Positions 6,153-11,957 of a DNA stretch of 15,500 nucleotides are shown here, piece after piece; the stretch's first letter is position 1; every line of letters starts with the position of its first letter. The translations under genes were made by a program, and so were the position numbers. The notes below the pieces were generated by a model that saw only the letters and a program-made list of their open reading frames with translations, searched no databases and was not told the DNA's origin. This DNA comes from Syntrophaceae bacterium UBA5744 (lineage in GTDB: Bacteria > Desulfobacterota > Syntrophia > Syntrophales > UBA2192), in assembly GCA_002419215.1 (NCBI GenBank), contig DIFQ01000120.1:1-15500 (forward strand). The letters run 5' to 3'.

Positions 6153-7375
6153 GAAGGAGAGCGATCGTGTCCGGGATTTTTGCTTATCGAGACGGGGGTT
6201 CGGTGGTCTCCGGGGAGGGCCTCTTGAAGGGGAGCTCCATTTCCGTGCAGGCCAACATGTCCGTGGCGGGGTGGCCGACCGAAGCGGGCAGCCTCGCGCT
6301 GAAGGGGTTTAAGGCCATCGAGGACGCGACCGTCGTGAAGAGTCTCAGGGATCAGGGGGCCTCGATTGTCGGCAGCACCCGCATGAGCGAGTTGGGACTG
6401 GGTTTGTGCGGCGACGAGGCCGCGCGGGCCGTTGCCGAAGGCTTTTCCGCAATCGCCCTGGTGACGGAGCATCTCGGGGAGGCTCGTCTCTCGGCTGCCA
6501 AAGCAGGACTCATCGGTTACAAGCCGAGCTACGGGCTGGTGTCCCGGCACGGTCTTCTCGGGCTCATCCCGTCCATGGAGACAATCGGCATTCTGGCGCG
6601 CTCGGCAGCCGACATTGCAACCGTCATGGCCGCCGCATCCGGAAGGGACGAAAGGGATTTCTCCATGCCCGTCGAAGAGGTGCCGGACTTTCTAAACGGC
6701 TCCGGGCAGCCGGGAATCCGCACCCTGGGCTGGATCCGGGAAAGCGCTGCCTGCCTCGAGACCGATGACCGGAAGGCTTTTCAGCGCTGCCTGGAGGGCT
6801 TTGCGAAAGCGGGACTGACCCCCGTTGAGAAGAGCATGAAGGAGTTCGACCTTTTCCGAACCGTACACCAGATCATCGGCTCCGTGGAGGCCTCTTCGTC
6901 GGCTGGCAAGTATGACGGCGTGCGGTTCGGGTACCGGACCCCCTCGGCGAAAAACTGGAACGAAATGTACCTGAAGACCAGGGGCGAGATCTTCGGCCCG
7001 GTCATCAAGCCGTTCCTCTTCCAGGGGGCCTATTACCAGTTCATGGAATACGACGTTTTCGAAAAAGCGTGCCGTCTGCGGTCCCACCTGATGCGGGAGG
7101 TGCAGCGCCTGCTCGGAGAAGTGGACGCGCTGGTGATGCCCGCCGTCCGCAGGGGGTTCGACCCTTTCGAGGCCGCATCGGTCCCCGCGCTCTACGATGC
7201 CTTTCTGTTCACGCTGCCCGCCAACCTGACGGGCCTGCCTGCCGTCTGTTTCCCCTTTGATGACGGCGGCCAGGCACGCTGTCCGGGTGTTCAGATCATC
7301 GGGTCCAGGCTCAGTGACGCGGGGCTGCTTGCCCTGGCCGGGGAGAGGATGCAAACAACAACGAAGGAGTCCTGA
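6149..7375 (+). CDS. gatA: GatA-like amidase-fold protein without catalytic residues
   Basis: This 408-residue homologue of GatA (usually ~485), the subunit that hydrolyses glutamine to feed ammonia to GatB, shows clear homology in several places. These include DATVVKSLRDQGASIVG (~59-75), YKPSYGLVSRHGLL (~124-137), YDGVRFGYR, KTRGEIFG, and the C-terminal NLTGLPAVCFPF and PGVQIIGSRL. The catalytic triad of the amidase signature family is missing. The Lys of the IKDN motif is Gln34 (VQAN). About 22 residues containing the GGSSGGS loop with the cis-Ser are deleted. In an ungapped alignment of the DTGGSIRQPA segment the nucleophile Ser falls on Glu111. The N-terminal ~45 residues are also absent. 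The frame is open throughout and no neighbouring frame holds the lost motif, so this is not a frameshift. It overlaps the fusion gene by 4 bp and precedes gatB by 2 bp. Glutaminase activity is not expected; a structural or regulatory role is inferred. Confidence 0.88.
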   Translation: MRRRAIVSGIFAYRDGGSVVSGEGLLKGSSISVQANMSVAGWPTEAGSLALKGFKAIEDATVVKSLRDQGASIVGSTRMSELGLGLCGDEAARAVAEGFSAIALVTEHLGEARLSAAKAGLIGYKPSYGLVSRHGLLGLIPSMETIGILARSAADIATVMAAASGRDERDFSMPVEEVPDFLNGSGQPGIRTLGWIRESAACLETDDRKAFQRCLEGFAKAGLTPVEKSMKEFDLFRTVHQIIGSVEASSSAGKYDGVRFGYRTPSAKNWNEMYLKTRGEIFGPVIKPFLFQGAYYQFMEYDVFEKACRLRSHLMREVQRLLGEVDALVMPAVRRGFDPFEAASVPALYDAFLFTLPANLTGLPAVCFPFDDGGQARCPGVQIIGSRLSDAGLLALAGERMQTTTKES

Positions 7376-7377
7376 GC

Positions 7378-8805
7378 GTGCAGCACGAAGCGATCATCGG
7401 CCTCGAAATCCACGTGGAGCTGAACTGCCTGACGAAGATGTTTTGCGATTGCCCGAATCGTCCGGGCGACGAGCCCAATCGCAACACCTGTCCCGTCTGC
7501 CTGTGGCTCCCGGGTGCGCTGCCCCGCTTCAGCCGGGAGGCCCTCGAGAAGGCGGCGGTGGCCTGTCTGGCGCTGAACTGCGAAATCCAGAAACGGAGCG
7601 CCTTCGATCAGAAGGTGTACTACTATCCTGACTTGCCGAAGGGCTATCAGCTCTCCCAGGCCCACTATCCGCTGGCCCGCGGGGGATGGCTAGACGTCGT
7701 GGATGAGAAGGGAGCGCCGAAGAGACTCCGCATCCGTCACATCCACATTGAGGAGGACGTGGCCAAGCTCGTCCACGAACTCGAGGGCCGGACGCCCGTG
7801 AGCCTCGTCGATTTCAACCGGGCCGGGGCACCCCTGGTGGAGATCGTGACGGAACCCGATATCCGTTCACCGTACGAAGCCATGGAGTTCATTCGGAACC
7901 TGAGGACCCAGATCCGCTACGTGGGCAGCTCCGAATGCAGCATGGAAACAGGCACGATGCGCGTCGACGCCAACATCTCCATCCGCGAGCAGGGCAGCAC
8001 CGCCATGAACACGAAGGTGGAAGTCAAAAACATGAACTCCATCCGGCATCTGGGCGATGCGATCGCCTATGAGATCGAGCGACAGAAAGCCTCTCTGCAG
8101 TCGGGGGAGGCCATTGTCCTGCACACGCGCCTCTGGGATCCCGAAAAAGGCGTAACCCTCCCGATGCGCGGGAAATTCGAGGGCCCCTGTGTGCCCGACC
8201 CGTCCGTCCCCGAGATCGTTGTCTCCGAGGAGTGGATCGGCCGGATGCGCGGCCTCCTTCCCGAAATGCCGGCGCTGAAGACGGCCCGCTTTCAACGCGA
8301 CTACGAACTTCCCCGGGAGCTGGCCGTCTCGCTTGCGGGGGACCGAGAGCTGTCCGACTATTTCGAGGCCGTCACCCGAAAGTCCGTTGCGCCGCGCACA
8401 GCCGCCCACTGGCTCATGACGCAATATCTGCCCTCGCTGAAGGAGAGGCAGCTCCCGATTGCCGGAAACCCCGTGACCCCCGACCGGTTTGCCGGCGTGC
8501 TGCTGCGGCTTGAAAAAGACGAGATCAACGCCAATGCCGCCAGGGAGGTTCTTTCCCGGCTCTTTGAAAGCGACGAAACACCCGATGCCATCATCGAGCA
8601 AGGGGGATACCGGCAGGTCTCAGATGCCAGTTCCCTGGAAACCCTTGTCGAGCAGGTGCTCGGTTCCCATCCGGCGGCAATCAACGATTACAGATCCGGA
8701 CAGGGCAAGGCCCTGGGCTTTCTCATCGGCCAGGTCATGCAGGCCTCGTCGGGCAAGGCCAACCCCAGGCGGGTCCGGGAAATCCTGGTGTCGAAGTTGA
8801 CGTGA
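7378..8805 (+). CDS. gatB: Asp/Glu-tRNA amidotransferase subunit B
   Basis: GatB phosphorylates the side chain of misacylated Asp-tRNA-Asn or Glu-tRNA-Gln and replaces it with an amide. This 475-residue protein has the normal length and order: a kinase/cradle domain, a helical domain and a C-terminal YqeY-like tRNA-binding tail (from ~TAAHWLMTQYLP to the ALGFLIGQVM...GKANP ending). Seen motifs are GLEIHVEL (E10, H12), HIEEDVAKL (E125), LVDFNRAGAPLVEIVTEPDI and RVDANIS. Four Cys (C23, C25, C38, C41) form the zinc site found in one GatB class. One deviation is notable: the usually invariant YRYFPEPDL stretch reads GPCVPDPSV (~269-277), with a short deletion before it. It starts with GTG after AAGGAG, 2 bp behind the gatA-like stop, so it is translationally coupled. 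It completes a GatCAB set with the aspS-gatC fusion. Confidence 0.93.
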   Translation: MQHEAIIGLEIHVELNCLTKMFCDCPNRPGDEPNRNTCPVCLWLPGALPRFSREALEKAAVACLALNCEIQKRSAFDQKVYYYPDLPKGYQLSQAHYPLARGGWLDVVDEKGAPKRLRIRHIHIEEDVAKLVHELEGRTPVSLVDFNRAGAPLVEIVTEPDIRSPYEAMEFIRNLRTQIRYVGSSECSMETGTMRVDANISIREQGSTAMNTKVEVKNMNSIRHLGDAIAYEIERQKASLQSGEAIVLHTRLWDPEKGVTLPMRGKFEGPCVPDPSVPEIVVSEEWIGRMRGLLPEMPALKTARFQRDYELPRELAVSLAGDRELSDYFEAVTRKSVAPRTAAHWLMTQYLPSLKERQLPIAGNPVTPDRFAGVLLRLEKDEINANAAREVLSRLFESDETPDAIIEQGGYRQVSDASSLETLVEQVLGSHPAAINDYRSGQGKALGFLIGQVMQASSGKANPRRVREILVSKLT

Positions 8806-8888
8806 GCCGATGAAGGCGCCTGTTTAACCGATCCATGGCGGCGGTGTCTGCGCGGTCGGTTACCTTTGCGGTGCAGGTCGGCCCTGAA

Positions 8889-8941
8889 CCCCTCGATGAC
8901 GAGGGGTATGCTTGCCGAAGGGAGTCATGTCCGGGGAGCCA
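8889..8941. repeat. Intergenic repeat, copy C, with a 20-bp copy of the tRNA-Asn 3' end
   Basis: A 7-bp hairpin CCCCTCG-ATGA-CGAGGGG (8889-8906) is followed by CCGAAGG and then GAGTCATGTCCGGGGAGCCA (8922-8941), identical to the last 20 nt of tRNA-Asn (3434-3453). Related copies are at 3533-3600 and 9621-9655. It lies about 85-135 bp after gatB. Confidence 0.65.
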
Positions 8942-8951
8942 AAAATTACAC

Positions 8952-8981
8952 GGCCTGGCCAAGTGTCAGGCCTTTTTTTTT
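8952..8981 (+). terminator. Intrinsic terminator of the aspS-gatC/gatA/gatB operon
   Basis: Perfect stem GGCCTG / CAGGCC (8952-8957 and 8967-8972) with a 9-nt loop and a run of nine T residues, about 147 bp after the gatB stop. Confidence 0.85.
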
Positions 8982-9295
8982 GTACCTTTTTTTCGGCTCC
9001 GGTTCTTTGCGCCGCGGCGGATGGATGCAATTTTTCTGGTGCAGTGAACGATTTGCTGACTGACAGAAGCATATGCTTCACCCATGAAACCTGCCGATAT
9101 GTCGTCTGTTTTCCCCCGATCACCCGGGCGGCCCCGTTTTTCCGTGAATCATATGCTTTGCTGAGCAAGGAGGACTTTCTGGAGGGGAATCTGAAATAAT
9201 TAATAATATTGTATACATGGAAAGATTGACGGCTCGGGCATGATCTGTGCTGTAACAACAGGTCCAGACCACCAGAAAGGGAGGCCCTTTTCGTC
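8982..9295. other. Non-coding, AT-richer stretch; no convincing gene
   Basis: Possible frames here overlap the terminator and have no family resemblance. Visible items are a perfect 14-bp palindrome GAAGCATATGCTTC (9066-9079), a related CATATGCTTT (9150-9159), an AAGGAGG (9167-9173) not followed by a usable start, and AT-rich sequence around 9195-9216. TTGACG (9226-9231) with TGTAAC (9251-9256) is a weak promoter candidate for the small gene downstream; the 19-bp spacing is poor. Confidence 0.4.
9066..9079. promoter_or_regulatory. Perfect 14-bp palindrome, possible operator
   Basis: GAAGCATATGCTTC is its own reverse complement. The half CATATGCTT recurs at 9150-9158. Both are upstream of the small gene at 9296. 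No regulator gene is nearby, so the role is a guess. Confidence 0.3.
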
Positions 9296-9535
9296 ATGAA
9301 AGCGAAATCAATGCGTAAGCCCATGTTGCTCAAGCCGGAGAAGATGGAGACAGAAGAGATCACGATCAGCAATCACGACTTCGCGAGACTGCTCAGAAAG
9401 CAGGAGGAAGTGGAGAGATACCTGGAGGAGATCAAGAGGGCCACCGCATCCATCGAGAAGATTCTTGCAGGGCAGGCCCCCAAGCGGTCCTACGAAATCA
9501 AATATGTAGCCGACATTGACGATTACTACATGTAA
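9296..9535 (+). CDS. Small hypothetical protein with central coiled coil
   Basis: This is a 79-residue protein I do not recognise. The N-terminus is basic (MKAKSMRKPMLLKPEK). Residues ~28-58 are rich in Glu, Lys, Arg and Leu and look like an amphipathic or coiled-coil helix (RLLRKQEEVERYLEEIKR). The end is acidic and aromatic (DIDDYYM). There is no signal peptide or membrane segment. A GGGAGG ribosome-binding site lies 11 nt before ATG. That site is inside a small hairpin, AAAGGG-AGG-CCCTTT (9276-9290), which could limit translation. It stands alone: a terminator and a repeat follow, and the next genes are on the other strand. It could be a small DNA-binding or partner protein, but nothing in the sequence shows that. 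Confidence 0.55.
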   Translation: MKAKSMRKPMLLKPEKMETEEITISNHDFARLLRKQEEVERYLEEIKRATASIEKILAGQAPKRSYEIKYVADIDDYYM

Positions 9536-9620
9536 TTGTCTGTCTTTGCGCAGCAGGTATTCAATCGCATTCAGCTGGCGGATCCCGGGACATCCGGGGA
9601 CGGGCAGGTTCGCCCGGCCG

Positions 9621-9655
9621 AAGGACGTCATGACCGGGGGCTGTCGAAGAAGCCG
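9621..9655. repeat. Intergenic repeat, copy B
   Basis: GTCATGACCGGGG (9627-9639), preceded by CCGAAGGAC and followed by TGTCGAAGAAGCCG (9642-9655). It matches copy A at 3533-3600 in motif order, with an internal deletion of about 11 nt, and is followed by the same kind of terminator. Confidence 0.55.
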
Positions 9656-9664
9656 TAAACGTAC

Positions 9665-9697
9665 AGCGGGGCCTCCTTTGCGAGGCCCCGCTTTTTA
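9665..9697 (+). terminator. Intrinsic terminator between convergent genes
   Basis: Perfect 11-bp stem AGCGGGGCCTC / GAGGCCCCGCT with a 6-nt loop, running into TTTTTATT. It ends the small gene at 9296. On the other strand the tail is poor, so it is a weaker stop for the minus-strand operon. Confidence 0.82.
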
Positions 9698-9724
9698 TTC
9701 CCTCTTTTCTCGCCGGTTTGAGTG

Positions 9725-10105
9725 TCACCATTTCTCGGCCATGATTTCGGTCCGCTTGCGCCTGTACTCCTCTTCGCCGATCAGTCTTTCTTTCCGCAGC
9801 CGCTCCAGTTTCCTGAGTTTCGCCTCGAAATCCGCTCCTTCCGTCCTGTTTCCTTCCTCCGGCGCCGACTCCACGTCGATGATCGCCACGGAAGGGGCTT
9901 TTCCGCGAGAAAGAGAATAAATCCCGGAAACGATGAAGCCGATGCAGACTGCAGCCCACAGGATGCCGAAGATCAGGGCAAAAGGCTTGGCCTCCCCTTC
10001 TGCGGCGGCAACGAGGGCGATGCCGAAAAACAGGAAGAGAAGACCCATCCCAATCATGACGACGGATGAAGTCCTGGACGGTCTTACGGATATTGTCCTG
10101 TTCAT
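9725..10105 (-). CDS. Small inner-membrane protein with C-terminal SHOCT domain
   Basis: This 126-residue protein has two predicted transmembrane helices (about residues 15-35, VVMIGMGLLFLFFGIALVAAA, and 42-64, FALIFGILWAAVCIGFIVSG). A short polar linker follows, then a C-terminal SHOCT-like segment (about 92-126) with the typical LxxLxxLRKERLIGEEEYRRKR pattern. SHOCT is a short domain of unknown, possibly oligomer-forming function, common at the C-termini of bacterial membrane proteins. The start has a good GAAGGAAGGG site and lies 27 bp after the stop of the Kunitz-domain gene on the same strand, so it is probably the last gene of that operon. Its function is unknown. Confidence 0.8.
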   Translation of the reverse strand: MNRTISVRPSRTSSVVMIGMGLLFLFFGIALVAAAEGEAKPFALIFGILWAAVCIGFIVSGIYSLSRGKAPSVAIIDVESAPEEGNRTEGADFEAKLRKLERLRKERLIGEEEYRRKRTEIMAEKW

Positions 10106-10132
10106 GAAATCCCTTCCTTCCCGAAAGATTCG

Positions 10133-11227
10133 CTACTTCCCGATCGCCGGGGAGACGTTGATGTCGAACTCCCGCTCCAACTCCCGGGATTGGAGGAAGT
10201 GTCTCTTCACGACTATCTTCACCCGGCTCCGGCCGGGCCGATCCGCTCTCAGGGTCTTGACCAGCACGGATTTTTCGACGGCCCACCCTTCGGGGTCGAT
10301 GATGTAGAAAGTTTCCTCCCCGTCACCGACCGGGATCAGGGCATTCCCTTCCAACTCCATGGAGTAGAAGGGCCCGCTTTTGCCCCCCATCGTGCCGTAG
10401 GGGATCGCCAGGGTTTCGCCGAGAGTGATTGCGCTGTCGGGCAGATAAACGAAGGAGTAATCGCCGGCAACGGTCTTGCCGTCCTTTCCCGTCGTCTCGA
10501 TGGAAAGCGTGTTTTTCCCGGCTTTCCACTCGGGCTCGACGGAGAAGAGACCCACGGGCCTTCCCGAAAGGGGCTCCCGTTTCGGCGTGATGGAACGGCC
10601 GTTGAACACGGCCCGGACCTTGTCTGCCGGGAAGACCCAGAATCGCAGGGCGCGGGGTTTCATCACGGCCTCGAGTCGGCCCGGGCCGTCGAGAAGACCC
10701 GCCATGGCCCAAACGTTCCACGAAAACCTGTCCGTTGCTTCATGGGTCTTTTCGTCAAGGCTGGCCTGGACGGAAACCTTCAGGTTGCCTCCCTCGCCGG
10801 GGAAGAAGAAAAGGGTCGCGTACTGCCTGTCTGGCGAGTGACCCCCTCCCCACAATCGGGAGGGGACCTCCCTGCCGTTTACCTGCACCGTGAAATCCGG
10901 CTTCTGCCAGTCCCTGGGGTACTCGAGATGGAGCAGGGCATAGGGCAGGCGTTTTTCCGGGAAGGCCTTCAACTCGGCGATCACCAGGCGCTTCTCCCCT
11001 CCGCAGGCCTGCAGGCACTCTTCCTTCGTCCTGAAGGGCGCAGGGCCGCACCCGCCCCAGAAGAACTCCTTGCACGTTCCGCTGCCCGGGTCGTAATGGT
11101 AACTCTCGATGTTGGCCTTGCAGGGGCCCCGCTCTCCCCGGTGGCCGCAGCGCTCATCATTCGCATCGGCCTGGCCCGGCATTGCAAGTAATAGAATCAA
11201 AAGCAGAAGACATGCTGTCCTTTTCAT
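10133..11227 (-). CDS. Secreted protein with N-terminal Kunitz/BPTI inhibitor domain and unknown beta-rich C-terminus
   Basis: This 364-residue protein starts MKRTACLLLLILLLAMPGQADA, a clear signal peptide, so it should be exported. Residues ~27-75 are a Kunitz domain. Six Cys (27, 36, 52, 60, 71, 75) have spacing 8-15-7-10-3, like BPTI except for a 2-residue deletion before the fifth. GPCKA puts Lys37 and Ala38 at P1-P1', the same as BPTI, which predicts inhibition of trypsin-like serine proteases. FFWGGC matches the family FxYGGC. The remaining ~285 residues contain many short beta-like stretches and no Cys-rich or enzymatic motif that I recognise. An upstream in-frame start at 11320 was rejected because it would bury the signal peptide; GAGGAG lies before the chosen ATG, 12 nt away. 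The gene follows another secreted protein by 53 bp. Confidence 0.85.
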   Translation of the reverse strand: MKRTACLLLLILLLAMPGQADANDERCGHRGERGPCKANIESYHYDPGSGTCKEFFWGGCGPAPFRTKEECLQACGGEKRLVIAELKAFPEKRLPYALLHLEYPRDWQKPDFTVQVNGREVPSRLWGGGHSPDRQYATLFFFPGEGGNLKVSVQASLDEKTHEATDRFSWNVWAMAGLLDGPGRLEAVMKPRALRFWVFPADKVRAVFNGRSITPKREPLSGRPVGLFSVEPEWKAGKNTLSIETTGKDGKTVAGDYSFVYLPDSAITLGETLAIPYGTMGGKSGPFYSMELEGNALIPVGDGEETFYIIDPEGWAVEKSVLVKTLRADRPGRSRVKIVVKRHFLQSRELEREFDINVSPAIGK

Positions 11228-11280
11228 TTGCCCACTACACTCCTCTTTTTTTCGGCCGCGGTACACATCTTTCGTCTCCG

Positions 11281-11943
11281 TCATGAAATATAGGTAAGAA
11301 CCGAGCCTGTAATGATCCATTTTCCGCTCGTGGCCGATTTATGCAGGTAAATCCGGTAACCGACGCCCATCTCGGAGCCTGCCTGGTGGCGGACGAAGAC
11401 GACGGCGCGCATCCGCTCCGAATCGAAGCCGACGCGGGAAAACGACTTGATCCCGCCCGCAAAGGGGTTCCTCTTCCGGAATTCGTTCCACCCGCCCTTG
11501 CTGCGAAACAGCTCCGTCATTTCCTCTTCCGTGATGATCCGGACGTTGTGATTCTTCGGCAGAATCGCCAGAAGTTTTTCCTTCACGAGTCTGCCCCGCT
11601 TTTCGTTCTTTCGATTGAAATCCTCCCTCAGCGAGGCATCCGCTTCGTTGTCCGCGGGCCTCATTCTCTGGGTCTCTTCCGTTGCCTCCTGGACGACGTC
11701 GAAACCGTTTCCCAGTCCCAGGCCGTCGAGGCGGGGGCGCTGCGACAGGTAGGCGCCTCGACGCAGCGGGTCATTCCGAATCTCGTCGGGGATCTCGGGT
11801 GCGTTCGGAAACAGGACCGCCGCAAAGACGCGGTATTCCTCGTCGTCCTCGATCACCGGCACCTCTTCGCCGGCAAAGACGGGCGGCGCCTGGATGACGG
11901 TCATGGCCAGACAGGCGAGCAGGATTAAAATGTGCCTCCCCAT
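11281..11943 (-). CDS. Secreted protein of unknown function
   Basis: This 220-residue protein has a signal peptide (MGRHILILLACLAMTVIQAPPVFA, with likely cleavage after A24), so it is predicted to be periplasmic or secreted. The C-terminal part, from about ELFRSKGGWNEFRKRNPF onward, has the look of a recurring bacterial domain of unknown function: FSRVGFDSERMRAVVFV, then GVGYRIYLHK, then a Trp-containing strand SGKWIITGSVL. The name of that domain is not known to me and the resemblance is from memory. No catalytic motif is evident. Translation looks coupled to the radical SAM gene before it: the AGAGGGGG ribosome-binding site overlaps that gene's TAG stop, and the gap is 14 bp. Confidence 0.8.
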   Translation of the reverse strand: MGRHILILLACLAMTVIQAPPVFAGEEVPVIEDDEEYRVFAAVLFPNAPEIPDEIRNDPLRRGAYLSQRPRLDGLGLGNGFDVVQEATEETQRMRPADNEADASLREDFNRKNEKRGRLVKEKLLAILPKNHNVRIITEEEMTELFRSKGGWNEFRKRNPFAGGIKSFSRVGFDSERMRAVVFVRHQAGSEMGVGYRIYLHKSATSGKWIITGSVLTYIS

Positions 11944-11957
11944 ACGATGTGCCCCCT

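Noticed and set aside
6400..6480. Frameshift as the cause of the missing GatA catalytic loop
   Set aside because: No other frame in this stretch encodes GGSSGGS or DTGGS, and the gene's own frame stays homologous on both sides.
8912..9199. 95-codon plus-strand frame after gatB
   Set aside because: It runs through the repeat and a strong terminator, and its composition does not look like a protein.
8860..9372. 170-codon minus-strand frame
   Set aside because: It overlaps the repeat, the terminator and the start of the small plus-strand gene, and has no recognisable motif.
11228..11320. 31-residue N-terminal extension of the Kunitz protein
   Set aside because: It would place a charged segment before the signal peptide and overlap the end of the previous gene; the internal ATG begins exactly at the signal peptide.
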